A stretch of DNA of 64,000 nucleotides from positions 87,699-151,698 of the forward strand of contig JBDNCJ010000001.1 in the NCBI GenBank assembly GCA_046719715.1, written 5' to 3'. The DNA is from JANWWM01 sp046719715 (GTDB taxonomy: Bacteria; Bacteroidota; Chlorobiia; Chlorobiales; Thermochlorobacteraceae). Position numbers and translations under genes: made by a program. The notes beneath the pieces were generated by a model that worked only from the letters and a program-made list of their open reading frames with translations, was not told the DNA's origin and ran no database searches. Below, in pieces: positions 8,538 to 17,323 of this stretch. Position 1 is the stretch's first letter; each line of letters opens with the position of its first letter.

Positions 8538-8690
8538 ATGCTTGATTTTCTCGTTCAAAATTCCATTTATGTCGTCCTCATCATCGTTCTGATTATCTGG
8601 TCGGGCGTGTTCGTGTATCTCTTTCGTCTCGATAAAAAAATTACCGACCTCGAAAAAGCCCTTGCCGAAAAGGAACTCGAGGAGCGTTAG
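8538..8690 (+). CDS. ccmD: CcmD family protein
   Basis: Very small membrane protein of 50 residues, partner of the heme exporter CcmC. It has a short N-terminus (MLDFLVQNSIY), one hydrophobic helix (VVLIIVLIIWSGVFVYLFRL) and a charged coiled tail (DKKITDLEKALAEKELEER), which is the CcmD architecture. It begins 12 bp after the toxin gene. Its TAG stop shares the tetranucleotide TTAG with the stop of the converging transporter gene. Identification rests on topology, size and linkage to ccmC, since the family has little sequence conservation. Confidence 0.75.
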   Translation: MLDFLVQNSIYVVLIIVLIIWSGVFVYLFRLDKKITDLEKALAEKELEER

Positions 8691-9829
8691 TTTTCTTGTT
8701 TGAAATACCAGACCAGCGTTCCAACAATCGCACCCAGCACGTAGCCACATGGCAAGCCCGCCGCTAAAACGCCGGTTAATATCGCGACGAAAAAATCTTT
8801 CCTTTCGCCTAAAAGGTCTCTAAGAAGTGTGATGAGCGAAAGTCCTTCGAAGAAAAGAATCACGCCGAGAATCGGAAGCGGAAATAACTTGATGATATGC
8901 TCAAAGCCAGAGGCAAAAAAAAGTCCCAGCACGAGATACAAAAGTCCGTAAATGACGACCGAACCGCCCGTCCTGCCGCCAAAAGCATAATGCCCGACAA
9001 GCCCGCCTGACCCATGACAAATCGGCACGCCTGAAACAAACGCCGACATCAAGTTCATCGCCGCATATGTAAGCCCAAGTTGTTGGACTGAAAGCGATTT
9101 TTCGGGAAAAAGGTCGCTCGCCGTTTGCTTCGTGGCAAGAATGGAATTGCTGATTGAAAGCGGAATCTGTGGAAGCGCAAGAAGCAAAAACCCGCTTGCA
9201 ATCATTTCCCAAGTCGGAATAAAAAATTTCGGAAGCGAAATCCCTATCAGCCCGCTTTGAAAGACGGTGTCGGAGTGAAGCACGAGCGCGTAACCCATTC
9301 CGAGCGCAATCACAAAAAGCGACGCGGGATATTTGCGATTGCCAAGCAGGAAGAGCGCGATTAAAAATCCAACGGCGGCAAGCGCGTAGCCGAGCATGCC
9401 CTCCGACGGCACATAGTCTTTGAGGGCAAGCAGGGCAAGCTGCAATCCCAATCCAAACTGAATGCCGCGCACAACCGCTTTCGGAATCGCACGCGAAAGC
9501 CACACCAGCGCGCCCGATATTGAGAGCAAAAACATCGCAATTCCGATTGCAAGCCCTGCGCCGAAAAGAACTTCACCGTCAATTTTTTGCGCAATCACCA
9601 ACGCCGCCATGGCTTTGAGCGGCTGAACGGGCATCGGCATGTGGTAAAACAGCGCAGTCAAAATCTGCATACTGCCAAAGACGATGAGCACACTTGCGGC
9701 ATCTAACTTTGCGGCGAGAATCACACCAATAAGAAGCGGCAAATCCGTACCGATGTCGCCAAATGCGCCCGCAAGTTCATTGCGGTCGAAGCGAAGGGCG
9801 GAAAAGTTGCGAATGAAAATTAGGTTCAC
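8687..9829 (-). CDS. MOT1-type molybdate/sulfate transporter
   Basis: Polytopic inner-membrane transporter (380 residues) of the MOT1 family, relatives of SulP. The family motif FGDIGTDLPLLIG is near residue 24 and the second one, MPMPVQPLKAMAALVIA, near 64; about ten hydrophobic helices follow. Members import molybdate or sulfate, and which one applies here is open. Translation would start at a GTG (9829). The gene converges with ccmD, overlapping it by 3 bp at the stop codons, and diverges from the kinase gene across a 97-bp spacer. Confidence 0.82.
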   Translation of the reverse strand: MNLIFIRNFSALRFDRNELAGAFGDIGTDLPLLIGVILAAKLDAASVLIVFGSMQILTALFYHMPMPVQPLKAMAALVIAQKIDGEVLFGAGLAIGIAMFLLSISGALVWLSRAIPKAVVRGIQFGLGLQLALLALKDYVPSEGMLGYALAAVGFLIALFLLGNRKYPASLFVIALGMGYALVLHSDTVFQSGLIGISLPKFFIPTWEMIASGFLLLALPQIPLSISNSILATKQTASDLFPEKSLSVQQLGLTYAAMNLMSAFVSGVPICHGSGGLVGHYAFGGRTGGSVVIYGLLYLVLGLFFASGFEHIIKLFPLPILGVILFFEGLSLITLLRDLLGERKDFFVAILTGVLAAGLPCGYVLGAIVGTLVWYFKQEN

Positions 9830-9855
9830 ACCGATTGGGCGTTGAAACTTAAAAG

Positions 9856-9886
9856 TTGAAATCAGACGGCAAGTTTCATATTTTAA
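9856..9886 (+). promoter_or_regulatory. Possible promoter of the TPR-kinase gene
   Basis: TTG at 9856-9858, 20 nt, then TATTTTAA at 9879-9886. The spacing matches the strong tRNA promoters of this window, but the -7 box differs at two positions from TAnnTTTG. The site is 40 bp upstream of the kinase start. Confidence 0.3.
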
Positions 9887-9926
9887 CCTCTCTTAACCAA
9901 AACAAGAACCTTTCGCCTTGCCAGCG

Positions 9927-12524
9927 ATGAAACACCGAGCGACAAAATCGCGCATTGTTCCCAATGCCCGACCGAAAACCCATTCAGACCCATCGCTTGA
10001 ACGCGCTCAACTCACAGAGATGAACCAAGCCGCTTGGGAGTGTAGATTGACGGATAAGCCGAAATCAAGAACGCTTGCGCTTGAAGCCAAAGACCTCGCC
10101 ACTCGACTGGAAGAAACGGCTGAACTTGCACAAAGCCTCATCACGCTCGCCGTTGTTTCGTTTCAAGACGGCGAAGTGGAAGCGTCGCTCGCCATTGGCG
10201 AAGAAGCCCATCACTTGATTGAGGCACTGCCGAAAAACTCGCGCCAAAGTCTGCTCGTGAGAGCGGTGAACTTTCTCGTCGGTGCTCATTATCGGTTGGG
10301 CAACTACGCAGTGGCACTCGATCTCTATCTCAAATATCTCGATGAAATCTCGAGCTTTGATGACAAACAAGATAAAGCCAATTTGTTCAACAACCTCTCT
10401 GGCATCTATGGTGCGCTCGGCGATTACACAACGGCGATTTTAACATTGGGGCAAGTCATAGAAATACGGCGGGAAATTGATGACAAGCAAGGGCTTGCCT
10501 CCGCACTGCTCAACATGGGAAACGCCTACCTGCGCCAACACCAATTTGAAGACGCGCTCCGCTACTACAACGAAAGCCTGAACAGTGCTCAACAGGCGAA
10601 CTTGGATCGAGAACAAGGGGCGGCGTATTACGCTATCGGAAATGTCTATGCAGAACAAGAGCGACTCGAGGAAGCGATTGAAAATTTTGAAAGAGCCTTA
10701 TCCTTCTCCACATTGGCAAGCGACCAAAACAATCGAACCTTCTCGCTTCAAGCTATCGGAAAAATTTATGCCAAAAAAGTATTCTCAAAATTCAATCTCG
10801 ACACTGCCGTCGCATTTCTTAACGATGCGCTCAAAGAAGCCGAATCGCTCCAAAATAAACGCGCCGTCTATTCCATTCTCAAAGAATTGGCGATTGCCCA
10901 CGAAAGCGCGGGAAAATTCGAAGACGCCCTCCGCTGTGAACGCGCCTACCGCGATTTGAGAGACGACCTCCTTGGCGAAGAACAGCAAAAACGCACGCAA
11001 TCGCTGATGATTCTTCATAAAACCGAGCAAGCCAAAAAAGACGCGCAACTCGAGCGGCTCAAAAACATTGAACTCGTCGACGCCTTGACGAAAGTTGAAG
11101 AAGCCAACGCCTTCAAAACCGAACTCTTGGGCATTGCGGCACACGACCTTAAAAATCCGCTTCAAGTCATTCAAGTCTTTGCCGCACTCATTGAGGAGAG
11201 CGCGGTGAACGACCAAGCAAAAGAATACTCGAAGACGATTCAATCCTCGTCGGCGAGAATGCTCAAACTCATTAAAGATTTGCTTGAAACCGCCGCGTTG
11301 GATTCGGGCAAATTAGACCTGAACAAAATTCCCATCAATCTTGCCGACCTCTTGCGCGCTGTCGCCGAACACAATCGCCCTAACGCCGAAAGAAAATCAC
11401 AAACGATTGCACTCGAGCTTGAAGAGGGTTGCATCACTGAACTTGATTCGGAACGCATGCGCGAAGTCTTTGAAAACCTCGTCTCCAATGCGCTCAAATA
11501 CTCGCCACGAAAAAAACAGATTTTGATTCAATGTCAAAAAGAACTCACGTCTGAAAATAAAACGGTTATACGCGTTGCAGTCAAAGATGAGGGGCAGGGC
11601 TTAACAGAAGAAGATAAGCAAAAACTTTTCGGACGATTCCAACGACTCTCGGCACGACCGACGGGCGGCGAAAGTTCGACGGGCTTGGGCTTATCCATCG
11701 TCAAGCAACTCGTCGAACTGCACGGCGGCAAAGTATGGGCGGAATCCGACGGCAAAGACAAAGGCACGACATTTTTTGTTGAACTACCGATGTGTGAAAG
11801 TGATGAACAAATCAACGAAAGAAAACCCATGAGGCAGACGCGCTCGCCGCGCAAAGTGGTTCAAAGCCGATCACCCATCAAAAAGGTTAAACAAAAGAAA
11901 ATTCGTGTCGCGGTGGTCGAAGACCTCGTCGAGTTCCGCGACAGCATGGTGAACCTACTATCCAACGCCGAAGGCATTGAGTTCATGGGCGAGTTCGGCT
12001 CAGCCGAAGACGCCTTAATTGCTATGCCGCCAAGTGACGTCGTGCTGATGGACATCGGCTTGCCCGGCATTTCCGGTATTGAGGCAATTGCAAAAGTGAA
12101 AGAAAAATTTCCAGAGGCGCAACTGATTATGCTGACAGTCTTCAACGACGACAAGCATATTTCGCGGGCAATGATGGCGGGCGCAAGCGGCTACCTATTG
12201 AAGAACACACAACACCCGCAAATTCTTGAAGCGATTGCGCAAGTTTATGAGGGCGGAATGCCGATTTCGGCGAGCATCGCCAAGCGCATCATTCGGCTCT
12301 ATCAGCAATACGCGCCGCCCGAAAATTCAGGCGTGGAACTAACGAAGCGCGAAAAAGAAATTCTCGCTTTGCTCGTCGAGGGCTTATCTTTTGCGCAAAT
12401 TTCCGACAAACTCTTCATCAGTTTCAACACCGTCGTCAATCACATGCGAAAGGTCTATGAAAAAATGCATGTGCACTCGAAGTCGGAAGTCGTCGCCAAA
12501 GCCATTCGCGAGGGGTTGGTTTAA
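9927..12524 (+). CDS. One-piece two-component protein: TPR, histidine kinase, receiver, LuxR HTH
   Basis: A fusion (865 residues from ATG 9927; a TTG at 9918 would add three residues) carrying a whole phosphorelay. Residues about 20-340 are tetratricopeptide repeats (LGNYAVALDLYLKYL, LGDYTTAILTLGQVI, QHQFEDALRYYNESL, QERLEEAIENFERAL). A coiled coil leads to the kinase with His406 (AAHDLKNPLQ), N box (FENLVSNALKYSP), DEGQGL and GLGLSIVKQL. After a basic linker comes a receiver with Asp709 (VLMDIGLPG) and a NarL/FixJ helix-turn-helix (LTKREKEILALL to the end). No transmembrane segment is evident, so it should sense a cytoplasmic signal, probably via the TPRs, and bind DNA itself. Target genes are unknown. 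Confidence 0.88.
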   Translation: MKHRATKSRIVPNARPKTHSDPSLERAQLTEMNQAAWECRLTDKPKSRTLALEAKDLATRLEETAELAQSLITLAVVSFQDGEVEASLAIGEEAHHLIEALPKNSRQSLLVRAVNFLVGAHYRLGNYAVALDLYLKYLDEISSFDDKQDKANLFNNLSGIYGALGDYTTAILTLGQVIEIRREIDDKQGLASALLNMGNAYLRQHQFEDALRYYNESLNSAQQANLDREQGAAYYAIGNVYAEQERLEEAIENFERALSFSTLASDQNNRTFSLQAIGKIYAKKVFSKFNLDTAVAFLNDALKEAESLQNKRAVYSILKELAIAHESAGKFEDALRCERAYRDLRDDLLGEEQQKRTQSLMILHKTEQAKKDAQLERLKNIELVDALTKVEEANAFKTELLGIAAHDLKNPLQVIQVFAALIEESAVNDQAKEYSKTIQSSSARMLKLIKDLLETAALDSGKLDLNKIPINLADLLRAVAEHNRPNAERKSQTIALELEEGCITELDSERMREVFENLVSNALKYSPRKKQILIQCQKELTSENKTVIRVAVKDEGQGLTEEDKQKLFGRFQRLSARPTGGESSTGLGLSIVKQLVELHGGKVWAESDGKDKGTTFFVELPMCESDEQINERKPMRQTRSPRKVVQSRSPIKKVKQKKIRVAVVEDLVEFRDSMVNLLSNAEGIEFMGEFGSAEDALIAMPPSDVVLMDIGLPGISGIEAIAKVKEKFPEAQLIMLTVFNDDKHISRAMMAGASGYLLKNTQHPQILEAIAQVYEGGMPISASIAKRIIRLYQQYAPPENSGVELTKREKEILALLVEGLSFAQISDKLFISFNTVVNHMRKVYEKMHVHSKSEVVAKAIREGLV

Positions 12525-12634
12525 TCCATGCTCACGCGCCCGTCCAAAGTCGGCGATTGAGGCTTTTTCCGTATTATTCTCGCACAAGTCTATCAATCAA
12601 GTTTTCAAAACACATCAAGTCATAAATTTTCGCA

Positions 12635-15274
12635 GTGGCAAAGCGCGACGAGACGCCGCTCATGCGGCAATACGACAAAATCAAATCGCAATACCCGAAT
12701 GTGATTCTGCTCTTTCGCGTCGGCGATTTTTATGAAACCTTTTATGACGATGCGAAAGAGGTTTCCAATGCGCTGGGAATTGTTCTGACTAAACGCGCCA
12801 ACGGTGCGGCGGCAGAAGTGCCGCTGGCAGGATTTCCGCAACACGCACTTGAAAGTTATGTGGCAAAATTGGTCAAAAAAGGGTTTCGCGTCGCCGTGTG
12901 CGAACAAATGGAAGACCCGAAATTTGCACGCGGCATCGTCAAGCGCGAAGTGGTCGACATCGTTACGCCCGGCGTCAATTTCAGCGACCGACTGCTTGAC
13001 GAAAAAAAGAACAATTATCTCTGCGCGATTCATTTTCAAAAAGAGCGTCAGTTCGAATTTGTCGGCATTGCGTTCATCGATGTAACCACCGCCGAATTTC
13101 AAGCCACCGAAGTTGCGATTTCATCGCTCAAAGAAATTTTGCAAACGATTCAGCCTTCGGAAATCATCGTTTCCAAAAAGCAAAAAGAACGAAAAGCATC
13201 GCTCTCCGAAGCGATGGGGCGCGAAATGCCCTTCACGGAATTGGACGAATGGCTCTTCAGTGAAGATTACGCTGAACAAACCTTGCGCAATCACTTCAAA
13301 ACACACTCGCTCAAAGGCTTCGGGATTGAAGACCTTTCCGCCGCCAAAGTCGCCGCGTCCGTCATTCTCAATTATCTCGAAGAAACCCAGCGCGGTAAAC
13401 TTCAATACATTCAACGCATTTCGCGATTTGAAACGGGCACGCTCGTCGCGCTCGATGTTCAAACCAAACGTAATTTGGAAATCATCGCGTCGATGCACGA
13501 CGGCTCGCGCAGCGGCACGCTGATTGAAGTTTTGGATAAAACCCAAACGGCAATGGGCGCACGCTTGTTCAAAAAGCAAATGGCGCGTCCGTCGCGAGAT
13601 GTAGCCCTCATTCAACAACGCCTTGACGCCGTCGGAGAACTCAAAGAAAAACGCACTTGGCGAAACGACCTTCGGCAATCGCTCAAAGCCATCTGCGACC
13701 TTGAACGCGCACTCTCACGCATTGCAACCCATCGCGCCAATCCCAAAGAAGTGCTCGCACTTGGCGCGTCGCTTCGTGAGTTGCCGACAATCAAAAATTT
13801 GCTTGCATCTGCAGAATCCACGTTGCTAAAAACCCTTCACGCGCAACTCGATACGTGTAGCGACCTTGCGCAAAAAATTGACGACGCGCTTTCGCCCGAC
13901 GCGCCCATCAACGTTGCCGATGGCGGCGTCATCAAACAAGGCTATAACGCAGAACTCGATGAGTATCGCGACATTGCCAATAACGCCAAAGACCGATTGA
14001 TTCAAATTCAAACCGAAGAGCGCGAGAAAACTGGCATCGCATCGCTCAAAGTGCTCTACAACAAAGTCTTTGGTTACTACATCGAAATCAGCAACGCCAA
14101 TAAATCCAAAGTCCCAAGCCACTACGAGCGAAAACAAACGATGGTCAATGCCGAGCGATACACGATTCCAATCCTCAAAGAACTCGAGCAGAAAATTTTA
14201 ACGGCGGAAGAAAAAATGAACGAGTTGGAATCGAGGCTCTTTAGCGAGTTGCGACAAACGATTGCGTTGGAGTCGGAACGCATTCAGCAAAATGCACTTG
14301 CGCTCGCAACGCTCGATTGCCTCGCCTCGCTTGCCGAGTGCGCCGAACAGTATGGTTATGTGAAACCTGTTGTGAACGAACATGACAGCATCATCATCAA
14401 GCAAGGACGACACCCCGTTTTAGAGCGAATCTTACCCGAAGGAGAAAAGTATGTTCCGAACGATTGCACGCTCAATCGCGAAGAGCGCGTGCTGATTATT
14501 ACCGGACCGAACATGGCAGGCAAGAGTTCCTACTTGCGCCAAGTGGGGTTAATTGTCTTTTTGGCACAAATCGGAAGTTTCGTGCCCGCCGCGAGTGCAG
14601 AAATTGGAATCGTTGATAAAATCTTTACGCGCGTTGGTGCCTCCGATAACCTTGCCGCCGGCGAAAGCACCTTCCTTGTTGAGATGAACGAAGCGGCAAA
14701 CATCTTGAACAATGCCACAGAGAAAAGTTTGATTCTCCTCGATGAAATCGGACGCGGCACCAGCACCTACGACGGAATGTCCATCGCATGGGCAATTACT
14801 GAATACATTCACAATCACATTGGCGCCAAAACGCTCTTCGCAACGCACTATCACGAACTGGCTGAATTGGAAGAGCATCTGGCATCTGTGAAAAACTATA
14901 ACGCCACCGTCGCTGAAACAGCCGATAAAGTCATCTTCCTTCGAAAAATTGCACGCGGCGCGGCAGACAATAGCTACGGCATTGAAGTCGCAAAAATGGC
15001 AGGCTTACCCCAACAAGTTATTTCACGCGCAAAAGAAATTTTGGCTGAACTTGAAGCCCACGAAAAAATTCCTGAAACTGCAAACAAAGCCGCCGTCAAA
15101 AACAAAGTCAAATCTATCAAGCCCAAAGCACCCGACTGGCAAATCTCGCTCTTTGAAATCGGCGATACCAAACTCAAAGACGCACTGCAAAAACTCGACC
15201 TCAATAAACTCACGCCGATTGAAGCCATGATGAAACTTGTCGAGCTCAAACGCATGGCGGAAGGAGAGTTATAG
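12635..15274 (+). CDS. mutS: DNA mismatch repair protein MutS
   Basis: Mismatch recognition ATPase (879 residues). The mismatch-wedging motif F32-Y33-E34 lies in GDFYETFYDD, followed by the connector, lever and clamp domains. The ATPase has Walker A GPNMAGKSS near residue 624, and Walker B ILLDEIGRGTSTYDG, then the dimer-interface ATHYHEL. The start is a GTG (12635) giving MAKRDETPLMRQY. The stop region overlaps the converging glycosyltransferase gene by 6 bp. MutL is not in the window. Confidence 0.97.
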   Translation: MAKRDETPLMRQYDKIKSQYPNVILLFRVGDFYETFYDDAKEVSNALGIVLTKRANGAAAEVPLAGFPQHALESYVAKLVKKGFRVAVCEQMEDPKFARGIVKREVVDIVTPGVNFSDRLLDEKKNNYLCAIHFQKERQFEFVGIAFIDVTTAEFQATEVAISSLKEILQTIQPSEIIVSKKQKERKASLSEAMGREMPFTELDEWLFSEDYAEQTLRNHFKTHSLKGFGIEDLSAAKVAASVILNYLEETQRGKLQYIQRISRFETGTLVALDVQTKRNLEIIASMHDGSRSGTLIEVLDKTQTAMGARLFKKQMARPSRDVALIQQRLDAVGELKEKRTWRNDLRQSLKAICDLERALSRIATHRANPKEVLALGASLRELPTIKNLLASAESTLLKTLHAQLDTCSDLAQKIDDALSPDAPINVADGGVIKQGYNAELDEYRDIANNAKDRLIQIQTEEREKTGIASLKVLYNKVFGYYIEISNANKSKVPSHYERKQTMVNAERYTIPILKELEQKILTAEEKMNELESRLFSELRQTIALESERIQQNALALATLDCLASLAECAEQYGYVKPVVNEHDSIIIKQGRHPVLERILPEGEKYVPNDCTLNREERVLIITGPNMAGKSSYLRQVGLIVFLAQIGSFVPAASAEIGIVDKIFTRVGASDNLAAGESTFLVEMNEAANILNNATEKSLILLDEIGRGTSTYDGMSIAWAITEYIHNHIGAKTLFATHYHELAELEEHLASVKNYNATVAETADKVIFLRKIARGAADNSYGIEVAKMAGLPQQVISRAKEILAELEAHEKIPETANKAAVKNKVKSIKPKAPDWQISLFEIGDTKLKDALQKLDLNKLTPIEAMMKLVELKRMAEGEL

Positions 15275-16429
15275 AATTTCCTCATAAAAAGCGACAACGG
15301 CATCAGTGTTGCGTTGAACGTCAAAATGCGCTTTAACACATGCTAATCCTTTGGCTTGATAAGCGCGCCGTAAATCGGCGTTTTGCATCAGGTCTAAAAT
15401 CGCACGGGCAATAGCATCTGGTGATTTTTCTGGCACCATCACGCCATGTCCATTCATAATGGCTTCGCGCAAGCCCGAAGTGTCAGTGCCAAGTGCGACT
15501 GCGCCGCATGCCATTGCTTCTACAATCACGCGAGGCAATCCTTCCACACCTTCGTGAGAAGGAAGCGTCAGCACATCACACGCTTGCATCAACCGATGAA
15601 CATCTGCACGATGTCCTAAGTATCGTGCATTTAAGTTTTCTTGTTGGATTTTGGTTTGAACTTCGGGCAATGTGTGTTCGTCGATGGGCAAGCCTGCGAT
15701 GAGCAAAAGCGGCTGTTCAGATTCGGGCAACATGAGTTTCAGCAACTTCATAGCATTGAGCAGGTCAAATATGCCTTTGCCCGCTTTGACTTGTCCGACA
15801 AAGAGTAAAATAAATGCGTCAATCGGTAGATGAAGTTCGTCTCGGAGTTTGGCTTGGTCATCAATCGGCTGGAAGCGTGAAAAATCGACGCCGTCAAAAA
15901 TGATGCGTTTTTTGGAAGGCATAAATTGAGGGAAACGCGCGATTGCGCCTTCTGAAACACCGATGAGGGCGTCAGCAACGCGTTCAATCATGCGGTCAAA
16001 CTTGGTTGGATTAGTCAGGCGCACATGATAGACGAGTTTCGTCGATGTGTGTGTTTTTGCATATCCACACAGAACAACGTCCCGCTCTTCATCAGGGTGA
16101 AGCACATGCAAGCGGTGCTGGCGAATAAGCGAGCGAATAAGTTTAGCGTTGTGAAAGAAGCGTCGCGATTCAGGTAGCCAACGTTTCCAAAGGTATGTTC
16201 GGCGCAGTTCTTCAAACGGAACAATGAATGTTGGGCAATCGAGTTGACGAAGCAGATGCGAGAGTTCGCCTTCGGCGGGCACGGCGGCAAAGGGCTTGAC
16301 TTTACTTCTATCCAAATGTTCAATCATGGTTAGGAGGCTTTTTTGCCCGCCCATTCGCGCATGGTCGAAGTGGCTTGTATAAAGCACGTGAACTGGAAAT
16401 TTCATCGCTCTTTTCATCGCTCTTTTCAT
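15269..16429 (-). CDS. Glycosyltransferase, GT4 family
   Basis: GT-B fold glycosyltransferase (up to 386 residues) of the group 1/GT4 type, transferring a sugar from a nucleotide donor, probably to a surface polysaccharide. The N-terminal domain opens with VLYTSHFDHARMGGQKSL; the C-terminal domain has ILLFVGQVKAGKGIFDLL and the donor-binding EGVEGLPRVIVEAMACG with the E-x7-E pattern. The first ATG overlaps the stop of the upstream gene as ATGA. A 12-nt tandem repeat there gives MKRAMKRAMK and three possible in-frame starts (16429, 16417, 16405). Donor and acceptor are unknown. Its 3' end overlaps mutS by 6 bp. Confidence 0.85.
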   Translation of the reverse strand: MKRAMKRAMKFPVHVLYTSHFDHARMGGQKSLLTMIEHLDRSKVKPFAAVPAEGELSHLLRQLDCPTFIVPFEELRRTYLWKRWLPESRRFFHNAKLIRSLIRQHRLHVLHPDEERDVVLCGYAKTHTSTKLVYHVRLTNPTKFDRMIERVADALIGVSEGAIARFPQFMPSKKRIIFDGVDFSRFQPIDDQAKLRDELHLPIDAFILLFVGQVKAGKGIFDLLNAMKLLKLMLPESEQPLLLIAGLPIDEHTLPEVQTKIQQENLNARYLGHRADVHRLMQACDVLTLPSHEGVEGLPRVIVEAMACGAVALGTDTSGLREAIMNGHGVMVPEKSPDAIARAILDLMQNADLRRAYQAKGLACVKAHFDVQRNTDAVVAFYEEIL

Positions 16430-16435
16430 CGCTCT
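16403..16435. repeat. 12-nt tandem repeat across a gene junction
   Basis: Unit CATCGCTCTTTT repeated at 16403-16414 and 16415-16426, with a partial third unit at 16427-16435. On the minus strand each unit begins a new in-frame ATG of the downstream glycosyltransferase, and the last also supplies the upstream stop codon. Confidence 0.9.
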
Positions 16436-17229
16436 AAGTGCTCAAGTTCAAGTTTATATCGCTCGTAAAGCCGTGTCCAATCGACGAGAGGCGACAGTTC
16501 AGATTCTTGCATGTGCGTGGCAAGTGCAGGAATTGGAGACACACAAAGTCCTTTGTTTCGAAAGGTCAGACGCCCGTAAAGTTTGCGGCTCATCAGTCCA
16601 TCTTTTGCGCCTTTTGCCGCGTTCAACATCACATCGGCGAAGTGGCGCACGGTTTTGCCTTCGGTCAGAAAAGTAAAGGTAGTGTGGCTCGTCTGTCGCC
16701 AATGATTGAAGCGTGTCAGAAAAAGAAGGGATTGAAACCGCCATTCAGGCTTGTAGCGAAGGGCATCATCGACGGGAGAGATAAACAGCGGCAACTGACT
16801 GGTGTCTGTTGTAAAGGGTGCAAGGTAAAATCGACGCGCTTTGCGTTTGAGCACTTCATGGCGATGGGTGATCAGTTCGTGAATGTATTCAAAGGCAAAG
16901 GGTTGATGAAGGTAATCGTCTTCGCAAAAGTAAATCCAATCCGTTTCTGGATAGCCTTGCGCAAGGCGAATGGATTGGCGAATGGATTCGTCGTTACCAT
17001 AAACGCCGTTGGTGAGCGTAACGGGAAAACGTTTGAAAAAAGTTTGTATCTCGTCGGAGAGTTTGTCGCCCAAAATGAAAATCTCGTGCGGCAAGTGTTT
17101 AATGGCTTGGTGAAGGCTCAAAAAGCAGAGTTTAACGAGCGTCGTTTTGTCTAATCCGAATGGGCGTTTGGCGCCATGCACAGAGTTCACGGTATCACAA
17201 GTGCGGAAAATGACGCGGTAGGTGAACAT
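16426..17229 (-). CDS. Putative glycosyltransferase (GT-A-like)
   Basis: Protein of about 267 residues resembling GT-A glycosyltransferases: FTYRVIFRTCDTVNSVHG at the front, LPHEIFILGDKLSDE, and an acidic DXD-like motif WIYFCEDDYLH near residue 122, the likely metal/nucleotide-sugar site. The frame extends upstream to 17295, but the pnp terminator lies in that extension, so the ATG at 17229 is preferred. It is followed by the GT4 gene with an ATGA overlap, so the two enzymes are probably translated together and act on the same glycan. Substrates are unknown. Confidence 0.65.
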   Translation of the reverse strand: MFTYRVIFRTCDTVNSVHGAKRPFGLDKTTLVKLCFLSLHQAIKHLPHEIFILGDKLSDEIQTFFKRFPVTLTNGVYGNDESIRQSIRLAQGYPETDWIYFCEDDYLHQPFAFEYIHELITHRHEVLKRKARRFYLAPFTTDTSQLPLFISPVDDALRYKPEWRFQSLLFLTRFNHWRQTSHTTFTFLTEGKTVRHFADVMLNAAKGAKDGLMSRKLYGRLTFRNKGLCVSPIPALATHMQESELSPLVDWTRLYERYKLELEHLER

Positions 17230-17255
17230 CAAAGTCGAGAAAAAGTTAAGGTATG

Positions 17256-17305
17256 AATAAAAAATCCCGCTCTGCCTTGCCGTAAAGCCTTGCACAAGCG
17301 GGATT
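17256..17305 (-). terminator. Terminator of pnp
   Basis: On the minus strand a 9-bp perfect stem (AATCCCGCT at 17297-17305, AGCGGGATT at 17263-17271) with a 25-nt loop is followed by a T-rich run. It begins 19 bp after the pnp stop codon and ends before the preferred start of the glycosyltransferase gene. Confidence 0.75.
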
Positions 17306-17323
17306 CAACCATGTCAAGAAAGT

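Noticed and set aside
16438..17154. A 238-codon open frame on the plus strand
   Set aside because: It is antisense to the glycosyltransferase gene, has no ribosome site or family features, and the minus-strand product has clear GT-like motifs.
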